From contig JABAKD010000016.1 in NCBI GenBank assembly GCA_012845835.1, forward strand, positions 20,915,196 through 20,979,195: a stretch of 64,000 bases of DNA, written 5' to 3'. A program made the translations under genes and the position numbers. The notes beneath the pieces are model-generated. The model ran no database searches. It had not been told where the DNA came from and saw only the letters and a program-made list of their open reading frames with translations. Each line of letters starts with the position of its first letter. Positions within the stretch are counted from its first letter, which is position 1. Positions 11,127-23,000 of this stretch are shown here, piece after piece. The stretch comes from Undaria pinnatifida. Its lineage: Eukaryota > Sar > Phaeophyceae > Laminariales > Alariaceae.

Positions 11127-13958
11127 GGCCCCGATCTCCATCGACTAAGATATTCGGCTCCGGCGCCTGCCGCAGTACGACTGCACCGCTTGTCTTCCTG
11201 ATCTCCTAATGTTAGGATTTCTCGACCGCACCATGGAAATCGATTGGAGAATCATACAGTGCTGCCCGATGAGCAGCTCCACGTCCAACAGTAGCTGCTA
11301 GAGAAACAAACATATTTCACGTCGGAATGGGAATTCCGACGACTTTGGGACCAATCACGGCGTCAGTCGGAAAACCTCCTAGCCTAGTAGTGCTCCCTCT
11401 TTCATAGCGCGCGTCCTCTGCCAGTTGGTACCGTGCCAGTGCCGAACCTTGGATGTTTGCCCATTTGCTTTAACACAACTGAGGTCACGCTCGACCTCAG
11501 TTCTTTTAAATGAAAGAAAACAACCCACAACCCATTGCAATACAACACGAGCGGCATAACGTCGAAGTTTTTCAAGTGATAGCAAAAAAACAAATAAACG
11601 ACTGCGAGAACACAAATGTATACATTGTTCTTCGTAGGCTATGTTACAACTAGTAGCGGGTTTGAATACTACAGTGTCTTTAGATTATGTTTGGTGTGCA
11701 TATATTTGTCTCGTATGATACGTGGTATATTTGTACTGCTGGGTGAAATCGTTTCAGAACCATATCGCCGCTTACCCCTTGAACGCTGGGATGGGGGTTA
11801 TCGTGTTATCACGAACGAGGCCGACATCGCGTCACCAAACGCGACGCTCAATGAGGTATGCCGTGAACCGCATGAAGGTTGGGCTCCATCCTATTAACAA
11901 TTGTTAGGCGGACGTCGACACGTTGTGTGTACCTTGATGCGTACGCATGCCCTTTTCGAATTATTTCATTGGTGTTGCGATGCGACCACTTCCGGACAGC
12001 AATGGGATCCCAAAAAACTGCTCCACGTGCGGTTTGCGATATGTACACTTGTCGATGCCCACCCTTCGGCCGCGCCAATGTTTTCCACGCCGCACATGAT
12101 GAAAACCGATCCCCATCTCGGGTAACGCCAAAACAGTAAATCGATAAATAATGACGGCACGCCGGTTCTCCACGTCACGTAGTGAGAGACGAATTTTACA
12201 TTGTCGTCGCCAACCGACACCGACCCCAGAGAATAGGCGAAACCCCACTATGGGAGCTTACCTTAGTTTTCCTCTCTGCGACAACGTTTGTAGTGGTCAA
12301 ACGCTGAAGCTCACGATGCACACTGTCGGACGGCAAGCACAACAATAGCGCCAACCGACCGAAACGTGTGACGATTCCCATTTGCGTGCCCACAAGTGCC
12401 ATAGTAATGGCGTTGACCAGATCCATGGTCTTCGAAGGCCTTACCTTATTACATATAGTAACAATGCCGGTGCCGTAGGAGGTGAATCTTGAGCTTTTTT
12501 CGGATGGAATCATTTTCATGTAGACAAGCGCAATGTCCTGTAGAGCCCCAATAACGTTTGCGTGATGAAAGTTCTACCTAGCATGCGCCTACTCATATAA
12601 CTCACAAAATAAATGAGAGCAAATTCACGTTATCTCCCTCGATGCCTTTGAAGATATAAAAGACAACTAAATCAGGTAAAACGGCGCGTTCTGAGACAGG
12701 CATAGCACTTCATGGGAGACGGATTCTGAATGGCGGAGCTCACTAGCCCCAGGGTCGTCGGAACCCCATATTTCATAATCAGCATTTTGTCGTGTTCCTA
12801 GCTAGCCCATGGATCTGTTGATCGGGTTGTACTCCCAGCTTTCTCAATACACCTTTTTAGGTTGAGGTATAGAGCTCTTCACGTGACAAGACCCGGAAAA
12901 ACGAATGTTTCACCTCCACCCTAGCATGCGTCGAAGAATGCGTCGAACTGGCGCACTCTATCCTCTGTAGGAGTTTCACTGTTAAGCGTTTTCGATGGCG
13001 GGGCTCCGTGGCTGAGGAACTACTCAAAGTCTTCGGGCCCGATGAAGACTAAAGCAAGGTTAGGGCCAGGGGGTTCTTTGTTTCTATCTGCTGTCAGAGA
13101 CTCGAAGCGATGCATCCTCGCAAGCGGTACCTTCTCTCGACGGCAACAAAAACGATTTTGAAGCCCATTTTGAATTAGATCAATACTCGTACGTAACTCG
13201 GCAGATAAAACGGAGGGAACCTTCTACAATCCACAATGCCAAACTACGGAAAACCAGCCCACGAGAACAACATTAGTCATGGTTTGCATTGTGTTTCGAA
13301 GTGGGTTGGAAGATGAATAGTTATGCAGTTCATCATGTTATGAGACTCGGAGCGTCATGGACCCATGTTACGTAAGACGGTGGAGATGCAGCATATATAT
13401 ATGCGTTGTACCTCCTGACATCAAGAGCTTCGTACCCCATCCAACAACTGACCTGAAAAAAACAAAATCAATGTTGAATAATCTCCATAACCCTTTTCTA
13501 TACAACGAACCCTACTGAGAACAAGAGGAATCGTGCAGACGAGTTGTGGGCCGAGGAGCCACGTCATTTAGAAACCGTTTCAGTCAAAACGTGCCACTTC
13601 GATCGCGGCAGCGTGTCTCTTCCTATAGCGCTCCTTTGAAGCGGAATTGACAGTAGCAGTGGATGTGTTGTCGTCGTGCCACATTTGGTGGGCTGAGGAA
13701 GAGTACTGCGACACGGATGACACATTTTTGACAGGGCTGCTTTGGCAGAAAATGGTTGCAATTTTATTCTTGTTTTTTTTGCTTTATATCTAGGCCATGG
13801 GATAACGCATCACGTGGCGCATTTTTATTCTATTTATATCAGGTTTTCTGTGAGGCATTTGCCCTCCTCATGATGATAACCGCAGAATACAAGTAATGCG
13901 CCTATATCGTAGCCTGCATCTGAGAACGCTTACTTAAACGTCCGTCGGTGCTGGTCAG
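11127..13958. other. Unassigned stretch, probably intronic or 5' of the large gene
   Basis: Several overlapping frames (11616-11907, 11848-12248) lack recognisable motifs. Apart from the coil remnant at 12397-12481, nothing can be supported. Transcript data would be needed to place the 5' exons of the large gene. Confidence 0.4.
12397..12481 (+). pseudogene. Possible decayed 84-nt coil exon of the large gene
   Basis: Read in the frame that ends GGA G|GTGAAT, this stretch gives an ending YSNNAGAVGG, the same F/Y-x-x-N-x-A-x-x-x-G-G pattern as the intact coil exons. The nearest upstream AG (12395-12396) gives 85 nt, one more than the 84 of the intact exons. In-frame splicing from a phase-1 donor would therefore fail. 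It may be a frameshifted relic or chance similarity. Confidence 0.35.
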
Positions 13959-14042
13959 GTGTCGTCTACGCATCTTCGAACTCCCATATCGACGTCCAAG
14001 GCAGCACGTACTTCAACGCCAACACCGCGGGGTTTAACGGAG
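13959..14042 (+). CDS. Coil exon A (84 nt, phase 1-1) of the large membrane protein
   Basis: Acceptor CTGGTCAG| precedes 13959 and donor G|GTAAAC follows 14042. The 84 nt carry two bases, 27 codons and one base. In codon numbering there is Phe at 18, Asn at 21, Ala at 23 and Gly at 27, with the second Gly split by the intron. The peptide contains VQGSTYFNANTAGFNG. The pattern matches the two other separate coil exons position for position. It is one turn of a Pmp-like right-handed beta-helix (family knowledge plus inference). Confidence 0.75.
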
Positions 14043-17000
14043 GTAAACGATGTGCCGGGATAATTTTCCCGTGACGGGGTTCTTGTCTGGGAAAGGCTAA
14101 TTTCAAAGTGTATCAGTATCGTTCGTTTCAGTATTTTCATACACCATCGTAGATAGACCATAAACGATGCCGGCCCCCGTATAATAGAGTTCGGTAACAA
14201 CTTAAATATCCAGACATGGATAGGTGGTTCAACGGGGCATCTGATTTCAATGTCGTGCGTCAGTGTGTGACACGATGAAGGTAGATTAAATCTTAGGTCA
14301 AGCAAAAAGTTGTTGACGGGGGCTCCTGAACACATCAAGTGTCACCACATTTCGTTCAACCAATGAATTTAGTTCTTCAGGGTTAAGAGACCAATCCCCT
14401 AAATCTCTCCACCAACCAAAGGTAGCCTAGACTTTGCAGCATTTCAAAACCAATTCCGACGATGTATTGGTGGTAGCGTAGCCGATAGTTGAGAAAGATC
14501 TTCCTCAGTCTGGGGTACTTTAGAGCAAACCTTTTACCCCTAACGTGCAGACCCTACTGTAGAAGCCGTCCTAAATAACAACCCGTTCGAGCAGTATGCT
14601 CGACGAGGTATGAAGCACGATTAATGATTGTTAGGCGTGCCATGCACTGACATCGGCCTGACTGACGATCTGTGGGTCTGCGTCTACATATTTTTGGTAA
14701 GTTGCGTTTCGTCGTCGCTTGCATTTTCGTCGCGCAATGAACGGCGCCAAGTACTCCATATTTAAATTTCGCTTTTTCCCCATTGAAAGCCGGACCCAAA
14801 CCCTTCGGACTTGAAGTGTGCGCTGAAGTCAAGTCACACGCTATGTGCGTCTGTCTCCGGATGTGACCACGTTGATATCTTTGGTACGCCCTCGATGAAC
14901 TTCAACAATTGGAACGCATGCCTATCAGACACGTGCGCGGGTCATACTCGTGCCTCATCCTGCCATGCCTCACACTCATTGCCCACCGAGTTCGCTAAAT
15001 TATCGGGGGTGCATAGGTAATTATGCAGTCAAGCAAGTGGTTGTCACACACCTTTCGCTCATTGTATTATACAAGCCTAACCCCTTGCTCTACGCCAAGA
15101 CTTGAACCTACTCCCGACGCCTTTCACGACATCTGTGTTCTTAGTGACGGCCCTCCGTAACGTTCCTAACACAAAATCGTCGGAAAATGTCATCCTCATT
15201 TTGGCGATATTCCTTGATGAATGTCTAGGCCATGAAGTGTTTCATCGGGTAGCAAATACCTTATTCCCCCTAATCAGGTTGTTAGCTAAGCGTATAGAAC
15301 TTCTCTTGTGAGGAGTCTTACAATCGTGTTGATGTGCCTGTACCGTAGCATGCGTCCCCTGATCCTAACTCTAACCCAAAACATTATATATGCACTAGCC
15401 CTAACTCTTACAAGGTCCCTGTCCCTTTACCTCAGGCAATCAGCCGCTGCGATGGTTGCCTTTTTTATGGGTTGTCACGGGTCGGGACGGGTCAGGGTGA
15501 CCCACCCCGGCAACGGGCTACGGTGGAGGTTCACTCTACTGTTTCTAAGGCTCCTCATATGACCAACTACTCTTTACTCCACACCGCAAGCAGATTGGGA
15601 GAAACCATGAAAGTGCTATATATCCGACACGCAATCGTATGGGGCAGTTTTAACAAACATTTTTTTTCGAAACAAGAATATCATTCCGATCATTCCTTTG
15701 GGGTTAATGGTTGAAGGTTAAGGATCCCCGTCATTCGAAAAACAATACATTTATACATATTAGCCACAAAGTGCTACCTCCATCATGCGTAGAACGGGCT
15801 CTCGACCTGTCAAATTGGGAAGAAAAGCCCTAACCCGCCCCGGGAGGTTGTGATGACCTCTGTACCCGACCCGCGGGTTCGCCCATGACCCGTGACGACC
15901 CCTGGAATGCTACTCTTCTTCTTGCAATTAGCGTGCATCAACCGCCAATTCTTCCGCAATACAAAATATAGTGGTAAGCACTACCCAAACTCCGCCACCA
16001 CCCCCGTTGAAGGTTGGAACATCTCCATCCCCTTTAGTTTTCCTCGCCTAATTTACTGTCCACGCATTACAGTCGTACTTCTTCCCAGCAGGGAGTCAGA
16101 TCCGGGATCACATAGCAGGCCCTCCGCCCAAACCTATGGACCTATTAAACTACTCCAAGGCGATTCGAGGATGCAACCACAAATAGGTTTTCTTGACATG
16201 GTATTCGATTCACGATCGGGGTCGGACAAGACCAGCCACAGCAAAACACAAAAGCATGTCTGCATACCTAAGGCATGGGTTTGTTCGCCGGATCACGCTT
16301 TCGACATCTGTCGAAATCAACCGCTTTCTGCTCTGGGTGAGAGGTACAGAGATTCCCATGAGACAAGTATCAAAACGCCATACTGTAGGTAGGCCGATGG
16401 CAGCCGAGACGCATGTTAAGGTAAGGGCGGCATCTATTATATTATTTTCTCATTCGCTTCATTACAATTTTAGAGATGTTTTTACCCTGATTGTGACCGA
16501 AGGCCGCAAAACCCCGTACCCTAAAAATGCGATACAGATGGTCAATACAGGTAAGGAACGCACGATGCTACAAAGCTAGCTCATTATACGTGGGTTATGA
16601 TTTGACGCGCGATGCACCTCAACCCACACCTGTCGGGAAACTTTATACCGAAGTTAGTATACACCGTCCTCTCCCATACTAGAGGTTTCCGGTACAGCAG
16701 TCAATGGCACTTTGTGGTTGGAAGTTGATTTTTGAAGCGCAGCGCGCCTGAAGCCCAAGCTGTCGAAATGTCATTTTCAAGTCGCCGCAATACTCTGCTT
16801 GCAAACCAAGGCCATGAATACTGTTCATTTGGTTATGTTTTCAGCTCGCGCACAATCGCAGATATTTGGGTGAGGTGAACTCGTACAACTACTCAAGTTT
16901 CGAGGAGCTTCTGAAAAACTAGAGTTGAATGGTGCACCTCTACGGTCCCTTGTTGGTAGCATGTGTTCCACCTACCAACCGGCGCTGCCATAAACACGCT

Positions 17001-20000
17001 ATGTTGAAAACATAGTTTTTAATGCCATGATCTGGGCACACAACGATGAAGGGTGAAAAGTACGCAGGTGGATGTCGTACTACGATAGTGATCAATTCTA
17101 CATTTTCGGAGGCTTTTCACGTAAAGAGTTTTTGACCTCACCGCATAACAATTGGTGTTCGGAAAGCACGAAAATGCAACACGACGATCAACCACACGGA
17201 AGACGAAACTATTCGCCACATGCCAGTGAATGGCAACCCGACGATATGAGTACAGTAGACTAGTCATAAAAAGTTTGGCCCGAGAGTGCTACTTCCATCG
17301 CAGCACGTGTCCGCTTGTGATTCGAATATTCCATTTAGCTCCTGCAGTGCAGGGATACTGTCAATCAGAACAAAATGGTAACGAAAATGCTGCCATGGTC
17401 ACCGCCCTCGTCGCTCCCTGTTCGCAGGGGCGGTGAATCTCTTTTTGGACTCTGCTGTCACCCTCGACGGGAACACGTCTTTCGTCGGAAACTCTGCCGG
17501 CATCAACGGAGGTGATTTAAGTCTTGTAACCGTTTCATTGTATTACAGTTGCCACGTTCGGTTTTGTGCTGTGCTTCGGCATAAAAAACGTTGTTTCCAG
17601 TACGGCGGTACACAGCGCCAAACAAGAGACACAGATGATGGAACGGAGCGAGAGGATAGCCTGGAAGACGAAGATGTTCCGAGATGTAGAGAAGCCGCAG
17701 GCAGATCGTTGGCAGAAGTAGATCCAGCAGGTGCAAGTCCAAGATCAAGCTTGGTTGTTTCACAAATTTGTTCGAGAAGCTCAATCGCAGACGGATCCCT
17801 GACGGCATCCTCAACGGCACGTTCAGCCCAGAGCCAATCAGTCGAGTGGTTGGAAGTGTGGTGTCGCACATCTCGTAGCATGTCGTCGTGGTCGTCGTAC
17901 GTTAACTCCCTGTCGTAAAATTCGCGCGCGTCCAACGAGGCCGCGACAGTAGGCGTCTAAATGAAGATTACATTTTGACTTACCCGCACACGTCGCCTCT
18001 CAGAGCTGTAGATCTGGTAGAACTTGCGTTCCTCGCTGAATCCGACCAGCCGGCCTTCCCAAGCACGATGCTCCAGCTTATTGGTGTGGACCTCTTCGTG
18101 CACGATCGCTCGGGATCCGATCACCCGGAGATGGCCGAGATAGGCCTCCTTTCCTCGCGGAATCCGACCAGCCGGCCTGCCCAAGCGCGATGCTCCAGCT
18201 TATTGGTGTGGACCTCTTCGTGCACGATCGCTCCGGACCCGATTACCCGGAGATGGCCGAGATAGGCATCTTTGGCGTAGAACGCCTTGTACGGCGTCCC
18301 GGTTTGCAAAGCAGCGTGAGGAGTCCGGTTGCTCAGGTAGACGGCCGTCTTTATCATCTCCCCCCAAAGGAAGTTCGAATGTGTCGAGTCGGTGAGAAAA
18401 CAGCGCACAGTGTTCAAAATGGTCCGGTCCTCACCCTCGTTGGCTCCGATCTGCTGAGGTGTGTTCGGAGAGGCAAACTTCAGCTCGATTCCGACGTTTT
18501 GACAGTACGGACGGAACCCCGCGCTCGTGAAGTTTGTGCCGCGGCATCCGCGGAGGGTATGGATGCGCTCGCCGGTAGGAATCACGGTCCCCTTGACAAA
18601 CACCGCAAGGGTGGCCACAGAGCAGGTCTTGTCCTTCATGAGCACCACCTACTCCCACTTAGTTAGCTGGTCAACGAACCTGACGGCGTATTTGAACCCG
18701 CCCAGGGATTTAGGCGTGAGGGGGCCGAGGGTGTCGACGGATACGAGCTGGAGAGGACGTAGAACATTGTAGGTGGTCTGCTTGGGGTGAGGTTGTTGTG
18801 CGCTCTTCCCGAGTGGGCAGGCACTACAGTTCTGAAGGTCGCCGGTGTAGTCGACACCGATAGCCGGCTCCTTTCTCAAGACGTCCAAGCTCTCGTTGTT
18901 GATGTGTCCCGTGTGCCTGTGCCACAGCTCAGCGGGCTCCGACGGTACGGCAAGGCCGTCAGGGGCTCGCCCAAGGACCATCTGGCCCCCGGCGCCACCC
19001 CCTACTTCCAACTCGATGAGCACATAATTTTTTCGGTCGCGTCGTCCACCCTACAGTTTTGCATCGGGATAACCACGTCCCCTGACTCCTATCTGGCGAT
19101 GACCGAATCAAACAACGTCGCCACTCCCTTCTGCATTGCCGCGGCCACGGAAAAGACGTTGGAGCTCAAGTACGGCACCAAAACGACGCGAAAGGAGACG
19201 CGCCGGTCATTTCCGTTGTCGTCCGTTACGGCGCCAAAAATAGTCCCCGTTGGTATGCCCTTGAGGAGACGCTGGCCGGCGGCGACGATCGTGTGAGGGA
19301 CCTCAAGGTCTTCGACGTCGCACATGTTGACCCGTACTCCTGGTGTAAGCGCAGGGTCGAGGTATTTGTTGGTCGCTCCGCTGTCCACAACCATTCGGAT
19401 GCACGACCCGTCTGAGCGAAACGGAGCAAGCCAAATCTCTGCAAGAGTCACCATGAACGCACCGAAAAACCCTGAAGGCAAGCGGTGGTCCTGTGCAGGC
19501 GACGCTGAGGAGATAGGTGCAGTTGCCGCCGGAGTGGCGGCAAACTCTGCGGGAGGCGTCTGGGAGAAGGCAGAAGACGATGTTGCCGCGGCCGGTGGAT
19601 CGCGTTGGGCGCTGAAGCAGAGCCCGAACGAAGTCGGCTGAGCGGGAGCCTGCGGCGCCGTCGCCGGAGTCGATTGCGACAAGTGAGCGATCCCGATGTT
19701 GGGCAGGTAGACCTGACCAGTGGAATGCAGCAGCGCCAGGTTGCCAACCAAATCTTGGAGCTCCTTATGCCTGTTCGCGAGAAACTTCTTCTGTTTCTGA
19801 CACTCAGCATTGCTGTGCGTTGTGGTGTTGTGTTAGAAACACCATTTCGGCTGAGTCACTCCCCCCACCGCCGCCGCGGTTGTTCTTCCACTTTTCCCCC
19901 GGCTTCGGACGGTTATTCTGCACTTGTTGCGGGCAGTCACGCTGGAAGTACCCATACGCCTTTTATCGATGGCAATTGTCGGATGAGCACGCCGCCATCG

Positions 20001-23000
20001 CGGCTCCCCGGCCGAGACCACGGGCCTCGACGCGTTGCGCGACTGCTGGTCCACGTAGAAGCGGTTGGCCGTCTCCTGGAGACGGTCAACAGACGCGGAT
20101 TTCTCACCGTAGTGCATCTCATGGATGAACTGTAACTCTGGGGCCTTCGTCAGGCCCGAGAGCATGACGTCTAGGTAGACCTCATTGGAGACCTCCTACC
20201 CCAGGCCCTGGAGGCGAAAGTTGAGATCCACTTTTTTCGTGAATAAATCTATTGGATCCCCGCCCGCCAGGTGGCGAAGGCCGAAAAGCTCTCTGTGACA
20301 CGCACGGTGATTTTCGTGGGTGTGAACGTCGAAACGCTCGTTGAGGGCCTTCCTGGCCGCCGTTCCATCAGCGGCATCTTCGGGAGTAAGGACGCCGGCG
20401 TGTGCAGACCCGGAGGTGACAAACGAAGAGGAGGATGAACAGGCCACTGTTATCCTGGTCCAACTTGGCCCTGTCTCCCTCGTCCGGCTCGGGTTCCGCA
20501 GGGCTATCGGCCCCGGCTAGGATGGGATTATGATCCTGCGCGAAAAGGCTTACTGCGTTCCGAAGTTTTGTCTTTCACATGCGAAACCCCTGCTGCCCCG
20601 AGATGGTTCCAACAGCGTCCAGCGTGCGGTGGAGCGTGGAGCTCGATGATTCCGCCATCGCTGAAAGCCAGGGTCACACTCCCGGGCGCGGTCAGGTTTT
20701 CTGCACACGTACGACGCCCCGAGAGCCCGAAAAGGTTCGGCGCGCCTAAGAAGAATACATTAGAATGCTACACAGGGGTAATCTTAGTTCAGGTCGCAGC
20801 TGCGTAGCTCACAATCCACGTCCGGCGTTAGCTATCCAGCTTCCGCCCACACCACTGCACCCCGTCAAGCACAGCTCATGACCTACCGCAGGTGGCGAAA
20901 CTGCGGTGTTGAGACGACGGAGTAGCCAGCTCCGGCCTCGTCCTGCAGGTACACGGTACACGGATCAGATGCCCTGCTGATACTTGCTACACGTCTTGTA
21001 GCGTAGACGTTTGGCTGCTGCACGGATGCGAACAGGCCTGGTCAGATGTTGAGGCTACACACGCACCGAGAAATAATTCAGCTCGAGGAAGACATCTTGA
21101 ACAGACCTACCTCGCGTATACCGCCACGCGCAGGTATACCTTGCGTATATTACAATGCGCAGGCATTTTTTTTGTGAGCCGGTCACGTAGGTGTAGCGGC
21201 AGCAGCGGGCGGCTACCACCTAGCAGTCGTATCCTCAGCCTCACACGCTACCAAGCCGGCAGCTCGGTACGTGGGAGGTATCTTGGATACACTACGCCTC
21301 GCGAGAGAACCACGCGCAGGAGATGGTCGCCAGTTACAACCCCAAAGAACATCTAGAACGGTACCCCGCGCGCAGAACCAACAGTCTGTACAACCGTATT
21401 TGCTGGCCGAAATCAGCGCCTAGAAGTTGTGCTCCCGAATGCGTTACACAAACAGTAGCGTACGGAAAGTGCAGCGGAGAGCGCAGGTGATCAGGCCGGG
21501 CCCAGTAGGCACGCTGGTTGACTTGGTGTGGACTCCAGCGGAAAGCAGACTGCGGCAGTAGCTCTCCGCTGCAGAATTTCCAAAAATGTCTGAATCCTGG
21601 AGAGTGCAAAAATATCCAGATCCTGGAGGACGGGTGTGCTCTCCACAGCTCACGGCGACAGCAGTAGACGCGCAGTCGCCGCAGGCCCCCACTCACACAG
21701 ACGAGGATCATCACCTGTGATGAATAATGTCTGATACCCTGGCACGGTTGTATGAGAGGCTGTGCCGTCGACGGTAGTCGAGGTGATGGCACGGAGCGAA
21801 AGGATATCCTTTGAAAACGAAGTGCTTCCGAGATGTAGAGAAGATGTTAAACAGTACAAGGGTGGCGCTTAATGTGGACAATACACACAGGTAAAGCCGC
21901 AAAGTTGAAGGATCCCAGACGACGGCTGCTTCCCAGAGATGACCAGGACAGCCATGATCCGGAAAGAGCTACAAGAGCGAGCCACACGAGAGAGTAAGCC
22001 ACCTATATATCAAGCGGAGGATCCTACGGATGTAATTCCTCCGCACACATACGTACGTTACACTCGAACCGATATATGAGAGATCTAAAATAAACAACAG
22101 CAGTGCTACTGAACATCGACTAATAATGGCTATGTGCTAACATTTCCATAACTAAAACATAGCAATAAATAATAGACGCGTGCTATGTTAGAGGGAACGC
22201 TCTCAAGCAAAGCTATTCTCTCATTGACGGGCCTTCTTGAGCCCGAACTCGTTGAAATGTCATTTAATTAGAGCAGCACGAATACGAGGATTACCGAGGA
22301 CAAGGGGTTGGTGATCAGCTTGCACTTTCAGGTGCGTTTTGGTCGGGTACAGAGCTGCTGAAGCAAGGAGCTTCAGAACACAAAGGTTCACCAGCTTTAC
22401 AGAGGCATGCGTTGGTAACAATATAACTGTAGCCCCCTGTGTTGGTCTCGGTTGGCACCGACGCTATAACAGGCTATATGTATGTTGGGGTTGGCATTGG
22501 TCGGCAGCATCGCTGTATAACATGTCAATCACTGCGTGAGCTAAATAGACAACCGGGGTACCGTTTCTTTGTATTTCCCTTCTTTGGCGGAGATCATGAT
22601 GGTCATCGAGTTAGATCATTCTGTGTAGGGTGGAGAACGCTAACTCCACACAACGGCAATGATCGCATCGCGTATATTATATTATGAAATGGCACCCACG
22701 AGGCAGTTGTATAGTAATACCCATTGTTGTCTCTGGAGTAGCCACACCAGAAAACTAAGTATTCCGCATTGGAGCAGTCATCCATAAGCAAGAAAGTAGG
22801 CACAAGGCGCCGAAGCCTGCCGTACGAGCGATTCTTGGGAGGACACAGTTCACCCTTCAAGCGACTCTATGAACACTTCACGGCCCTTTGCGCTTGGCGC
22901 AAGCAATATCTGCCTGGGTGGCAAATACCCGGCGTACTCCGTTTCGGACTACTACCACGCACAACTGGGTACACCCCACCCCGTCCCCGCCCCCACCCAC

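Larger units (their letters stand above)
17530..20660 (-). mobile_element. Ty1/copia-like retroelement remnant 1 (gag to integrase, no RT)
   Basis: On the minus strand the order is gag with a damaged zinc knuckle, aspartic protease, pre-integrase His/Cys region, integrase core and integrase C-terminal part. This is the Ty1/copia (Pseudoviridae) order. Reverse transcriptase and RNase H, which should follow, are absent before the element runs out near 17.5 kb. Several stops and frameshifts break the frame, and a 122-bp tandem duplication lies in the integrase. It is dead and truncated. Long terminal repeats could not be defined; the 17625-17700 / 21775-21850 similarity is a candidate. Confidence 0.88.

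Noticed and set aside
15361-15415. CCTAACTCTAACCC and CCCTAACTC, telomere-like words
   Set aside because: Only isolated, imperfect words without tandem order; not an interstitial telomere array.
15444-15528. AG...GTGGAG|GTTCAC stretch of 85 nt as a coil exon
   Set aside because: An in-frame stop is present and there is no coil motif; coincidental spacing.
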